The translations under genes and the position numbers were made by a program. A DNA stretch of 64,000 nucleotides from Vespa crabro (lineage: Eukaryota; Arthropoda; Insecta; Hymenoptera; Vespidae), in assembly GCF_910589235.1 (NCBI RefSeq), contig NC_060956.1, positions 9,022,499-9,086,498 of the forward strand, given 5' to 3'. The notes under the pieces were generated by a model. The model worked only from the letters and a program-made list of their open reading frames with translations, was not told where the DNA came from and ran no database searches. This document shows positions 1 through 10,363 of the stretch, in pieces. The stretch's first letter is position 1; each line of letters begins with the position of its first letter.

Positions 1-192
1 AAGCTCAACGCCACGTCGGCCATGTTGTCAGAAAAGTTTCGTCCTACCTCTTAAATATAAATGTGCGAGTTCACACGATATAAAATACTTTTTTTCTAAA
101 TCTCTGCAGTTTATATTATTATGATGAAAATTTCCTAAAGTAAAATTTCATTGAAAATAATAATAAAAATAACAATGATATCAACAATAACT
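1..192. other. AT-rich non-coding DNA
   Basis: Short stretch leading into the first microsatellite. I see no splice-bounded open frame or RNA gene. The first 50 bases are more GC-balanced than what follows. Confidence 0.6.
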
Positions 193-212
193 ACAACAAC
201 AACAACAACAAC

Positions 213-286
<74 letters not shown>

Positions 287-296
287 TAATAATAAT
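193..296. repeat. Compound (AAC)n-(AAT)n microsatellite
   Basis: About seven AAC units run directly into about 25 AAT units with few interruptions. The long poly-Ile, poly-Tyr and poly-Thr frames across it are translations of the repeat and not proteins. A CC(AT)7GG palindrome lies just downstream at 333-350. Confidence 0.97.
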
Positions 297-1577
297 TTGT
301 ACATATGCAATAAATATTATAAAGAAATCGTACCATATATATATATATGGCACGATAATAAACAATTAATAGAATTTCACGTAAGATAAGAATGTTTTCG
401 AAAAAATCTCTATTTTTAAGAGTTTCACCCAATCAGCACTAGAAACACGCGCGACGGAATAATTGCAGTCATTCGGAACCATTCGCTTTATTGAGCGAGA
501 TAATCTCATCGCCCTACTTTCACGTCCTATCCATTTTGTCCTTCTACGTGACGCGTAATCATCCATAGCAAGGATATTCCACTAATAAAGGATAGAAAGA
601 ACATTTATAGAGATCTGAAGGGATATATCGTCGTGTCAGATAGTAATATTTACGACTAGACGCATCAAATATAGATAGTGAATGTGCATTTTAAAAACTA
701 TGAGTAGAGAATGGATTATAATACAATATAATTTCTTAAATTTTTTTAAATTATATGGAAGAAATAAGTCAATACCGATATGAGGTTACAAAATATAAGG
801 TTTATAAATTAACACAAAACTTCTAGGTATAATTTACATAAATACAATTTATGTAAATAAAATTGACCAACAAAAGAAAAGATCAGTAACGGAAGAATAA
901 AAAACGAATTATCATAATTATTTTACATCAATGATATAAAAAAAAATTGGTATAATAAACAACACATTCATTGCATTTTGTAGAGATCTGTACACATATG
1001 CCACGATTCTCTGAAGAATGCATAACTATATTTCACCAAGACAAATCAAGTGCAATGGTCTAGAAAGGATCGAATCATCCGCATGTTGGTCGAGTAATCC
1101 AAGTACACGTAGCTTTTGCTCTTTCATCTTTCTTCCTATCTTTCTATCGGTGTCTCCGATCCCTATCTATCCGACTAACGTGCGCGTGACAATCCGAGCG
1201 TGTACTCGACATCATTCCATCTTTCCTCGAAAAAAGACATCCGCGCGATTTATATTCTATCAATGGCAAGAAGTATTACTTCCTAAGTCTTACGAGTCGT
1301 GAAAGAGATTTTATGATGCAAGTCGAAGCCACGGCGAGGGAGGAGATGGCGAACGTAAAATATGGCGTCGTATGGAGAACTTGGTAGGAAAAAGTAAAAA
1401 ATAATAATCGCAGCTTTCATAAAAAGTGTGATCTTACTTACTTTCAATTCACTTTTACTCTGTTTCTTTTTTCGACACGAACGAAGAGCTTATTTCTCTG
1501 TTGAACCGTAGGAATTCTCGGAACGCGAATCACATCGATCGAAGTGGTATTGCGTCCGAATTAACGATATAAAAGAA
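297..1577. other. AT-rich non-coding region
   Basis: Strongly AT-rich, with stops in all frames up to about 1 kb. A more balanced stretch at 1010-1570 carries open frames of under 100 codons with no recognisable product. A GTAAGTAAG donor-like word lies on the minus strand near 1432-1440, but the DNA upstream of it is not open. Confidence 0.6.
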
Positions 1578-1791
1578 TCAAGAACGATGGCGTTGAACGT
1601 CGCGCGTTCGTCGTGAGAAAGATATTGGGTACACGCGAAAATCGTCCCCGTGAAAATTGTCGGACGTGGATAATATCGTCCTCGGCTTCGTCGGTCTAAC
1701 GTAACGATCCCCGCTCATGCCGTGAGAATCTCTCGCGGGCACTTGTCTTGGGTAGCCGGCAGGAGCTGCGGGGGCTCCGGAGAAGGCCAGG
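1578..1791 (-). CDS. Candidate terminal coding exon, unknown (secreted-like) protein
   Basis: I do not recognise the product. On the minus strand a long pyrimidine tract (about 1793-1840, ending CTGTGTTAG) makes a good 3' splice site. The open frame then runs from 1791 to a TGA at 1578-1580. It begins with one base completing a split codon, then encodes LAFSGAPAAPAGYPRQ, followed by a basic and polar tail with GDRYVRPTKPR and, near the end, DNFHGDDFRVYP. The start resembles the cleavage end of a signal peptide whose hydrophobic core would lie in an upstream exon; that is inference. The frame is also open through the pyrimidine tract (SLVLLCVS), which by itself favours hydrophobic codons, so that part may be an artefact. 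The local DNA is GC- and CpG-rich, unlike its flanks. No polyadenylation signal was found close downstream. It could instead be a conserved non-coding island. Confidence 0.28.
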
Positions 1792-1799
1792 CTAACACA

Positions 1800-2290
1800 G
1801 AGAAGAACCAGAGATGGGGAGTGGGGGACAGGAGGAGAGAAGGGTGGTGGCGGTGATGCTAGCGATGGTGGTGGTTGGCGGTGGTGGTGCCGACGGTGGC
1901 GGTGGTGAACCAGAGAGGGACGAAACGTGAAGAGAGCCAAGAGAGAGGAAGAGAGGGCGGAGGTATTCTGCCCCACCCGTACTCAACTCTGATTGGACCA
2001 CCCCCGTCTGAGTACCCTGGCCATTCCTCTCCTCCATTTCCTCCTTCACATCCGCGGTCCTCTTTCTCCTCCACCACCTCTTACTCCTTTTCCTCCTCTT
2101 CCTCCTTCGCGTCTCTTCCTACAGCACCTCACGTCTTCCACCTCCTTTCTCATTCTCTCCTCCTACTCTTCCTTTCGCTTCCTTCTCTACTACACTTCTT
2201 CTCGTTTGCACCACACCTCGCGACCAGAGAGAAGCCCCTAGGTCTGCTTTCTCTTTACGGAGAGAGGCTGTCCGCGTAAGAACGCCCGCC
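1800..2290. other. GC-rich, strand-asymmetric island
   Basis: On the plus strand 1800-1950 is purine- and G-rich with many GG runs (GGTGGTGGCGGTG-type), while 2020-2240 is almost pure pyrimidine (CCTCCT/CTTCC). The switch from purine to pyrimidine strand lies near 1990. Translations on both strands are proline-, serine- or glycine-rich low complexity. If the minus-strand exon at 1578-1791 is real, this is its upstream intron. Confidence 0.7.
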
Positions 2291-2642
2291 TCTTTTTCGA
2301 TGCACCGGAAAACAGGTACACGGAAGCACTACGTGGGGATTCCAGCTTTCCTACTGGTTCCCACCCGGAATAATCGTCCTTGACTACAATTTCTCGCTTT
2401 TTATTTCCATTATCTCTGTGGCTCTACTTTCCGCCGAGGAACCTCCCTTTTCCTGCCGCTTGAATTTTTCCAAATTCGAAATGAGTGACCGTGCATGTTC
2501 GATGAGCACTTAGCTTCTGTAAGCCGTCTTGGACGTTCTCATATTACGGATTTAGTAAACCGGATATATCTATTCGTGGATATATACATATATAAACTTT
2601 GCTACCAGCCGGGGATGTTAACGAACCGTGACTTTTTCGGGG

Positions 2643-2651
2643 TATATAAAG
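2643..2651 (+). promoter_or_regulatory. TATA-box-like sequence
   Basis: TATATAAAG is a close match to the metazoan TATA consensus and sits in a moderately GC-balanced context (CGGGG just upstream). About 25 bases downstream is a weak initiator-like TCAATA. No convincing coding exon follows, so this may be chance in AT-rich DNA. Confidence 0.2.
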
Positions 2652-2659
2652 TGCTTCTC

Positions 2660-4910
2660 GGAAAAATCAATATCTCCCTTTTTCTTTCTCTCTATTTCAT
2701 TGCTCCTGCCTAAAACTTTAAACGTAAGATCAAAACTAATATTTCTGTACAGTTATCGAGGCAAAGTCAATCATCTGGTATTATCTAATGATCGAAAATA
2801 TCTGATCGAAGTTTAATGCACTAATCGAACTTAGAGAAGGAATTAATTGTAAGGTCGAACGAATCGCACATTTTCACGATAAATCAAAAGACATTTCGGT
2901 GGAAAATACTAATGCAAGGGACAGTAGACATTCGACGAGGGGGCGAGGACGACGAGCAAATGCCTTAAGGCGACGGCATTTCGATAATTGGAAACCAATG
3001 AGGTGGCAGTGGGAGGGTTTTCAAGAGGGTAAAGAAGAGGTAAAAATCAACCCTTTCACCAGATCTTCCTTAGGAAGTCCTAATGAAGCGAACCTTCACC
3101 GTTGTCTTCCGACGTGCATGCCTCCGCATTGCATTAATTGCCTTACCTCTCCTCCCAAAATCTCCCTCTCCCTTTTCCTCTTACTCCACCACCTCTCCTC
3201 TTCTTCCAGTGTCTACCAGTTACCACCGGCGATAGCACATTCTTCGATAAATTGAATCACGCTATCGCGCGAGCACCCAACTCGTCGTTATATTGCCAAG
3301 GAGAATTCGCGCTTGGATAATCAACGACACTTTAATTTCTCGAGCGAGTTCTAGGATATCAAAAAAGAACGAGGATCATCTTCGAATTATGTCAATATCA
3401 AAGAAAACTTGCCTTTTTCCTAGAATATAAGAGAAAGCAAAGAGGGAAAGAGAAAGTGATAAACTCTGCAAAAATTGTAATTGACTAATTATGCGAATAA
3501 TAATTACCTACTCGATATTAAAATAAACGAACTCTTTTATATAATTCTATGTTCTGACATTTCGTGATACTCTCGTATAACGTCCATTAATAATTTATGA
3601 TATCGATCATTCGTTTGGTCGCCGTTGCACTATGTTACGAGTGAAGAAATGAAATCAAGAGAGCTGCAGACACGAGAAGTTCATTATTTCTTTCTTTCTC
3701 TTTCACGTGCAAAGTTATAAAGTCGTGACGTTTAACTCAGTATATTTCTGCATAACCTGTATCTTGACGATAAATCATACGACTATGTCATGATGAATTG
3801 TTTGAAATTAGTTATTGTAGTCATAATGATAAACCAAAAATTAATCGAAAATCCATAATGTGTATTGAAATAAAATTAATCACATACATACAATCTATAC
3901 AAAAATAAATAAATTTTATATGATCATAGCAACAAATGGTTTACTACTTTTTAACGTAAAATGCAAATAATTGCATATAATTAAAATAAAGTACAATTAA
4001 TTTTAATAATAATTTCGAAAGCACTAGAATTCACGAACCTTCAAGAACCTTAGCCCGTAGTTTTAAGGTTATCCGAGGTTAGGACCGCTCTCGATGTAAT
4101 TCCGCTAGATAGGCCTCGAATCGATATAATCAACGAACGCACGATTCAAGGGAGATTTCAACCCCCCTCCCCGATGGTCGCTTAACCGCGCAAATTCAGT
4201 TTCTCTTCCCTTCCGTAACCCTAAACTCCTTCGACTACAACTATTCCTAAAAGCAGAACTATTTGATAACACGAAAGCATTTGCTGATCTCAAATCAATT
4301 AATAAATCTTCAATTGTAATAAATCTCACTTAAATGTGCAATTAATATTTCTTGATTGAATTAATAAAATTAATTATATATGAAATAGGAATATCTTCAA
4401 TATCAGCTTATATAAAGCTTTTTACCGAAAATCATTGATTAATTGTAATGTAAATAATTACTTACATATTAAAAGATGAAATATTAAAAGAATCTCGCAA
4501 AAGTCTTCTTAAAAACAACTTGTGAATTTTCACCGTTCCATTTCAAAGATAACATCTCACTTTTTCGTCGTGAGCACTCGAAGAATTCCAAAAACAATTC
4601 GATTCCGAACGACTCATACAATGTCTGAGAGTTTCTTCTGAATAGACACGTCGGCCATCGAGAACGACGATCACCAGCCAGAATCCTTCGCGATAAGAAA
4701 ACAAGAATAATGATGAATACACGATGACGAGGATAAAGGCAAAAATATGATATCCGATGCACGAAATAGCAGAACGGAGACAACGATCATGGATACGAGA
4801 TGTGGCACAACCCGAGACCTAGACACTACTGAACCAGCCCCATGGCAAACCTTGTTAACGGCAGTCGACAACCAAGTTTAAACTTCGGGTAACAATTCCC
4901 CTTCCAACTC
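2660..4910. other. Intergenic or intronic DNA, no gene seen
   Basis: Mixed composition at 2890-3330 (CpG-rich, short open frames only), then strongly AT-rich at 3480-4030 and 4330-4490. No splice-bounded open frame stands out. The minus-strand frame at 4484-4783 and neighbouring frames have no recognisable motifs. Confidence 0.6.
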
Positions 4911-5040
4911 GCTCTCTATCTCTCTTCTCCTCTCGTGTTCTCTCCCCCCTCTATTACGGCCACAATCTCTTCCCTGTCTCTCTCTGGCTCTCTCACACTC
5001 TCTCTCTCTCTTTCTCTCTCTCCGTCTCTCTTTTTAACTC
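4911..5040. repeat. Degenerate CT-rich tract
   Basis: Interrupted (CT)n with CCT and CTTT variants, pyrimidine on the plus strand. Confidence 0.85.
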
Positions 5041-5429
5041 TCGATAACCACAAGAGAGAACAATTATTTAAATTATTAAAAACAACTGCAATTGATCAAA
5101 ATAGTTGACCAACATTTTTATCAGCCATAACACATTCGTTTCTTGGTCCGAAAAGTCTCGTTAACGTTCCTACCAGTACTTGATCGAATTATCAATAGAA
5201 CAAGCAATATTGTCAAGGTCGATAAGAGATCCATGAAAGATTATTTTTCAGAAAAGCAAGTATAAAAATGTATGGAAATTCAAACACGATCTGGTCACCG
5301 TTAACTCCGATCCATAGTGATTCTCCGCGGCCGGAAACAGAGACTGATCTGGAGAGGACAAGAAGAGGAGGAAGACCAAGTTCAGCGTTCGAAGGAAGTG
5401 GAGGCGGGCCGGTTACGAAACTCAGTAAC

Positions 5430-5563
5430 CGTGTAACAAGAAAGAAGTAACTATCGTTCTCGAGCGGACTAGTTTGTTCAATGGCACGGGCAACGGAGGT
5501 AGAAGAAGAGGGGCAGGGTGTCGAAAGGCGTTTCAGAGGGTAGTTGTGCAAGACGGAAGGAAG
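5430..5563 (+). other. Candidate 5' exon ending at a strong splice donor
   Basis: GGAAG|GTGAGTCG at 5564 is a near-consensus 5' splice site. The preceding DNA is GC-rich, and one plus frame stays open from about 5430 through the donor (with NGTGNGGRRRGAG in it), but it has no ATG. The only ATG (5481) opens a 20-codon frame that stops at 5541. A non-coding or 5' untranslated first exon is the likelier reading. The opposite strand is also open here for 149 codons (5213-5662), so coding direction cannot be decided from the sequence alone. Confidence 0.2.
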
Positions 5564-5782
5564 GTGAGTCGAAGTTCTTCGCAAGAACAAGAACAAAGTT
5601 CCCCAGTAAAGATCCCCTGCCCCCTTTCTTACCCTTGCCCCGCTCGTAATCCCCTCTTCCACTCCCCTCTTCCCTAAGATATATGTATATACTCTTGCAG
5701 ATGCACGCAGCCAACTTGGCGAAAGCCAAGGTTCACCTTGGAAACTTTAATGAAAACCGAATTCCAAGTACACTGTTGAGGC

Positions 5783-5785
<3 letters not shown>

Positions 5786-5835
<50 letters not shown>

Positions 5836-5858
5836 CTTTTTCTTTTTCCCTCTTTCTT
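5786..5858. repeat. (CT)n microsatellite with T-rich tail
   Basis: About 22 uninterrupted CT units followed by CTTTTT variants. The ER- and LS-repeat frames on the two strands are artefacts of this array. Confidence 0.97.
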
Positions 5859-5859
5859 C

Positions 5860-6390
5860 TATGGTTCTTATCTCATGATACCACTCAAATCGAAACATTC
5901 GAAATACCACTCGAAATACCATCTAAAACAGAGTGTAGTGTGCAAGAATACAAGAGGAAAAATCTACTTTTAAATAAGACTGTCAAAGGGATACAAAAGA
6001 GTGAAAGCATGATCTAAGTTTAAGAAATAAGTAGTGTCATGTTGATATAAATGATTAAAGTAGAATAAGATTTATTGTATCTCAATACAAAACAGAAGAA
6101 ATAATACTTTTTTATATCAGAGTTCAAATAATGTGTTTAGAAAAAAATAATCCAACAAGAATTAACGCAGATAAAGATGATTACTTACTCTTTGAAGAAG
6201 TAAAGATAGCCAAAGTATCGTATTGAAGGTTATGATGAAAGAAGATCAATGAAGCACATGAAGAATGTCGTTCATTTTGCGAACACGTCTTAATGTCTGC
6301 ACCAAGAAATAATCAAGTTTTTTCTTTTTCTTTTTTTTTTTTATAGAAGCTTACTCTTCGAAAAATTCACGATTAAATACTCGAAAGAGA
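5860..6390. other. AT-rich spacer, nothing recognised
   Basis: Short, stop-rich frames. A poly-T run lies at about 6318-6345. On the minus strand AAAGA|GTAAGTAATC (near 6192) is donor-like, but the upstream frames close quickly. Confidence 0.6.
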
Positions 6391-6399
6391 AATCGTAGA

Positions 6400-6551
6400 T
6401 CCGTGATCAACGTTAGCCAAGGCAACAGCGCGAGACACGTCCGAACCGTTCGCGCTGCGACGTCGACGAAGAGCGCCGATTTTCCACGAGCAGCCCCGAG
6501 AGGTCGTACAACACCGGGAGCGTTAGAAGGAGGCTGGACGAAGAGGAGGTG

Positions 6552-6582
<31 letters not shown>

Positions 6583-6735
6583 GATGGAGGTGGAGGTGGT
6601 GGTGATGGTGGTGGTGGAAGTAGTAGTCGGAGGAGGATTTCGATGGTGGTATCGGTGAGGAGACTACCGCCGCGTCGTATGCCACCGAGTTTGAGGAGCT
6701 GTGTGCGCGCGTTCGTGAGGAGTTAGATTAGAGGA
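6400..6735. other. CpG-rich island, possible promoter or 5' UTR
   Basis: Dense CpG (CGCGCTGCGACGTCGACG-type words near 6450, GTGCGCGCG near 6705), in sharp contrast to the AT-rich flank. It contains a (GA)n run at 6560-6582 and GGT/GGA repeats at 6583-6625. The 107-codon plus frame across it is dominated by repeat-encoded RERER and GGG and is not convincing. A promoter or 5' UTR role is inference from composition only. Confidence 0.35.
6560..6625. repeat. (AG)n followed by (GGT/GGA)n
   Basis: Purine-rich plus strand: about 11 AG units and then degenerate GGTGGA trinucleotides. Confidence 0.93.
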
Positions 6736-6801
6736 GAGAAGAGAGAAGAGATGAGAAAAGCAAGAGAGGGAGAGAAGCAAAAGGTGGCTTGGATGTGCAC
6801 T

Positions 6802-6804
<3 letters not shown>

Positions 6805-6834
<30 letters not shown>
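6805..6834. repeat. (CT)n microsatellite
   Basis: About 15 CT units on the plus strand, opposite in orientation to the AG array 220 bases upstream. Confidence 0.97.
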
Positions 6835-6836
<2 letters not shown>

Positions 6837-6933
6837 ATCCCTTCTTCTCTCTCTTTCTCTTCCTTTGACAGTATTGGTGAGAGTAAAACTTTTCTTGCTT
6901 GTGTTCGTAAGCACGCATCGACTCGCCTCGACG

Positions 6934-7003
6934 AGAGAAAGAGGAGGAGGAGGAGGAGGAGAAGGTAGGATGAAAGAAGGAGGAAAGAGAGAGAGAGAGA
7001 GGG
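6934..7003. repeat. (GGA)n and (GA)n purine tract
   Basis: Seven or so GGA units, then GAAAGAAGG and a GA run, all purine on the plus strand. Confidence 0.93.
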
Positions 7004-7129
7004 ACGTTTAGGTAGAGGAAAAGGAAGAAGATAGGGCGTAGTACGATTTTGCTGCTTCCAAGAGAGGAGCTTCCAAGCAAAACGCGTGGTCCACCTCCGA
7101 GTTATTTCTTTTTCTACACCGGTACCTCA

Positions 7130-7188
7130 GCTCTCTCTTTCTCTCTCTTTCTCTCTCTTTCTTTCTCTCCTTTCTCTCTTTCTTTCTC

Positions 7189-7231
<43 letters not shown>

Positions 7232-7310
7232 TTTCTCTCTTTCTCTCTCTTTCTCCCTCTCTTTCTTTTTCTCTTTCTCTCTTTCTTCTTCTTTCTTTGC
7301 CTTTCTCTAT
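7130..7310. repeat. Long CT/CTTT pyrimidine tract
   Basis: Roughly 180 bases almost wholly C and T (CTCTTT and CTTTCTCTC motifs). It accounts for the 109- and 173-codon Ser/Leu/Phe-rich plus frames and the Glu/Arg/Lys-rich minus frames, which I reject as proteins. Confidence 0.96.
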
Positions 7311-7453
7311 CATTCTGCACCCCCTTCGTTGTACCCACCTCCACTTACTTCTCCACCTCTTCCATCTATACTGCCTAGACGGCACAAATTATTACCCGTC
7401 GCAGGTGCATTTTTTCCAATTCTCTTTTCTTTCATCCGAACGTTCGCCTCTCA

Positions 7454-7506
7454 TTCTCTCTCTCTCTCTCTCTCCCTCTCTCTCTTCTTCTTCTTCTTCT
7501 CTCTTC
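7454..7506. repeat. (CT)n-(TTC)n microsatellite
   Basis: CT units with one CCT interruption, passing into about five TTC units. Confidence 0.95.
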
Positions 7507-7509
7507 GCG

Positions 7510-8270
7510 TTTCTCCAACGTCCATCGCGCAACAAGAAGTTATGAAATCTCAAAGGAACGGCTATTCGTTTCGTGCAATTGACAGCAACGAGAATATGGC
7601 CGCCTGAACTTCTATACTGTATAAGTCTACTCTTGAACGTTATTTGTGAACGAATCGAAGAAGAAACTATGTAAACTGTTTTTTCGTCAAATATAACAAA
7701 GTTAACTACAACGATGTATTTAAGTTCTAACGACTCATAAATCGAATAGTAACTTAACATATCATAGATTTATCATAGAATTTTAATATAATGACAGTTA
7801 ATGTTCATTCTTGAATTCTTGTGGTCACAATTGCGGATGGTTCTACACTTTTCATCTTATGCCGAATAACGGATTTTCGGACCAGGAATTGAATCATACG
7901 CTCAAGGTGAAGATGTCTTACGATCGCAAACGTTTCTGATTCGTTCGTCGACGGTGGTCGAGCTACCGAACATCGAGTTTAATGCAGATTAAGGTGTGCA
8001 AGGGGGTTTGGAAAGTCCTTTGTAGAACGCTTTTCGTTCGGTATTAGCTGGAAGTAGCTCGTAGAACCGTGGTATTACCTGGAATTACGTCTCAATCTAC
8101 CGTGGCCGTCGACTAAACTAATATTAAAACTTTTAACGTAGTTAGAGAGAGAGAGCGCGGCCCGTGGTTGCTTTACCGTCCGTGAAGCTCCGCGTTCTCT
8201 CCCCTCTCTTCCCCCTTCCTCTTTTAGCTCCATCAGTTTCTCCCTCTTCCATGTCTCTCCTGCAAGCTGC
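7510..8270. other. Non-coding spacer, mixed composition
   Basis: AT-rich at 7600-7800; GC-balanced at 7870-8100 with no open frame of note. A short GA run lies at 8143-8156. Nothing recognisable. Confidence 0.6.

Positions 8271-8271
<1 letters not shown>

Positions 8272-8304
<33 letters not shown>
8272..8304. repeat. (CT)n microsatellite
   Basis: About 16 CT units ending in CTTTT. Confidence 0.96.
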
Positions 8305-8307
<3 letters not shown>

Positions 8308-8309
8308 TC

Positions 8310-8824
8310 TTGAAGCATGTGTGAGTGTGGGCTGCATTGACCGGTACTGAACTTTGATGTGTTTCCTGTGCAAAATTCACCTCCGAAGTCATAAATTAGC
8401 AGCGGAGACCGATGCGTTTCTCTTTGGTAACCGCCCTTCGACTCATACCAATAAACCGGGCTTGGCTCTTCCTCCGTCTCCCCCTCTCTCTACTTCTCTC
8501 TTTAATAAAAAATGTCGTAAGGGATATCGAGTATTTAGCGTCATAGTATTTAACATCAGTAAAGCATACAGTAACGAATTTTTAATTCGCTAACTATCGA
8601 GTTATGTAAGTAATTTTCTCGAGTTTCTATGAAAAAAACGTAATTCATCAAACGTAATGATATGAGTAGGTAATATTTGCGAAAAAAAAGTTTGTGTTCG
8701 ATGATTCTTCATGTTGCTACTGTGTGCGTGCACTTTCTCCGCGCGAGTCACTTTCTCTCGATTCATAAAAGTGTGCCTTTAAAGGAGAGTTTAAAAATAC
8801 AACGGCACGGTAGTCGGTTTCCCT
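8310..8824. other. Non-coding spacer
   Basis: Short open frames only. No splice-bounded frame, RNA gene or repeat recognised. Confidence 0.6.
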
Positions 8825-9077
8825 TCTTGTTCTTCTTCTGCGATTTCTTTTTTCCTTCTTCTTCTTCTTCTTCTTCTTCTACTACTTCTTTTTTACTGCT
8901 ACTTCTTTTCTTCTTCTTCTTTTACTACTTTCTTTTTATTGCTACTTCTTTTCTTCTTCTTCTTCTTCTTCTTCTTCTTCTTCTTCTTCTTCTTCTTCTT
9001 CTACTACTTTTTTTTACTACTACTTGTTTTCTTTTCTTATTCTACTACTACTACTTCTTTTCTTCTTCTTCTTTTCC
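8825..9077. repeat. Compound (TTC)n/(TAC)n array
   Basis: About 250 bases of TTC units interspersed with TAC and T-runs, with a pure stretch of about 19 TTC units near 8951-9005. The Ser/Leu/Phe-rich 157-codon plus frame is an artefact of this array. Confidence 0.95.
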
Positions 9078-9079
9078 TT

Positions 9080-9700
9080 CGAACAAGAACTTTTTATTTT
9101 GCCGCTTAAGGAACGACAGTGTCCTGCCAGATCAGAGTTACTCCATTTAGAATCTATTAAGTGGATTAAGTTCCACCGATGAAGTAGTCCTCCGTTTTCC
9201 TCTTTCTCTATCTCTTTTCCGACCAGCTATAACTTTTGCTTCTTTCAGCTTTCTTCGAAAGTTGCACGATGGACGAACTATTGGAGGACGATGAAAAGCA
9301 GAAATGAAAATTCAGTCTCATCCGCGAGACCAATACACGTGAGTGTCTTCTAGAGAAAACACCGTAAGAAGAAACACGTTGACTAGTTATAAAAAAGATA
9401 TATCTTGCAAGTTACAGAACCAGAATTTTCAATGAAGTTTGGACAAGACTCTTCACCCTCACCAAAGTTTTACTTTATCGACTACGAAAGTAAACTTCGA
9501 TTAGGAAGAACGACGCTCTGTGAACTTTTACTTCAGAACCTTAGTCTACTTCGATCAGCTTGGAGAAACTATTGAAGATTTGCAATTTGACATTGTAATC
9601 ATCGGTTAAAAATAAACGATTATCAAGATATTATTAAAAACTCGTTGCTATAAGAAAAAAAATAATCAAGGTCTATAAATATAAGTAATAATGAAATAAA
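9080..9700. other. Spacer, nothing recognised
   Basis: Balanced composition to about 9570, then AT-rich. No long frame on either strand. Confidence 0.6.
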
Positions 9701-9702
9701 AT

Positions 9703-9779
9703 TGTTTACAGCCTTATTTACAGGATTATAGTTTTATAATACAGGTAAATAATATGTATTTTATATACAGGTAAATAAT
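9703..9779. promoter_or_regulatory. Cluster of forkhead-like motifs with a short direct repeat
   Basis: TGTTTAC (9703-9709) and TATTTAC (9715-9721) are followed by two exact copies of ATACAGGTAAATAAT (9739-9753 and 9765-9779), each carrying GTAAATA. All four match the forkhead core RYAAAYA in one orientation or the other. In AT-rich DNA these words arise easily; the clustering and exact repeat are what make it notable. Function is inference. Confidence 0.25.
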
Positions 9780-9799
9780 GAAAGAAACAATTAAAATCT

Positions 9800-10145
9800 G
9801 TAAATGACAATGTACCAATCATTTACTATTAAAAGATACTCGATCCTCATTCGATTGGAAAATTCTCAATGACTTATTTGAAAGAATCGAAAAGAAGAAA
9901 AGAAAAAAATAAGTGAAAGTAGAAGCTACATCCTAACGGACTCAGGCCTCAGAGAGGAGTGCTGGGACGTCTTGCATTTATCGTCCCCTCACCCCCACTC
10001 CGATTCGCCCTGCGCGTTCGCTCACTCCCCACTTTTCAACCTAGTCGTGCTACAGAACGAAATCCTAGAGAGAGCGAGGGTTGACAGTGTGTACCGTCGT
10101 TCTTTCATCTTTCTTCTCTCCTTCGTGTAAACGCCTCTCTCTTTC
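9800..10145. other. AT-rich to GC-rich transition
   Basis: AT-rich up to 9930. Then a GC-balanced block at 9940-10140 (CCCCTCACCCCCACTCC near 9986) without an open frame. It may be regulatory; there is no direct evidence. Confidence 0.5.
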
Positions 10146-10147
10146 TC

Positions 10148-10263
10148 TTGTGTGTGCTTGTGTGTATGTTATGTTGTGCGTGCATATACGTGTACGCGCA
10201 TATATGTGTACGTGTATATACGTGTGCGTTTGCGTTTGCGTGTATGAGTTTGTGCACGCGCGC
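10148..10263. repeat. Alternating purine-pyrimidine GT/CG/TA tract
   Basis: Long run of GTGT, GCGTGC, TATACGTGTACGCGC and GCGTTTGCG words, ending in GTGCACGCGCGC. Strict alternation over much of about 115 bases is the classical composition of Z-DNA-prone sequence. The short frames here are artefacts. Confidence 0.8.
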
Positions 10264-10363
10264 TCTCTCGCGTACTTATGAGAGTAAGAGAGAAAGATAA
10301 TCGAAAGCGCAAGCGCATACCGAGTATACCCCACTACTCTTGAAAAGCACGACAGGAACTTAC

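Noticed and set aside
7008..7607. Long Ser/Leu/Phe-rich or Glu/Arg/Lys-rich frames of up to 173 codons
   Set aside because: They are translations of the CT/CTTT tract on both strands; no residue pattern survives outside the repeat.
8677..9150. 157-codon Ser/Leu/Phe-rich frame
   Set aside because: Encoded by the TTC/TAC array.
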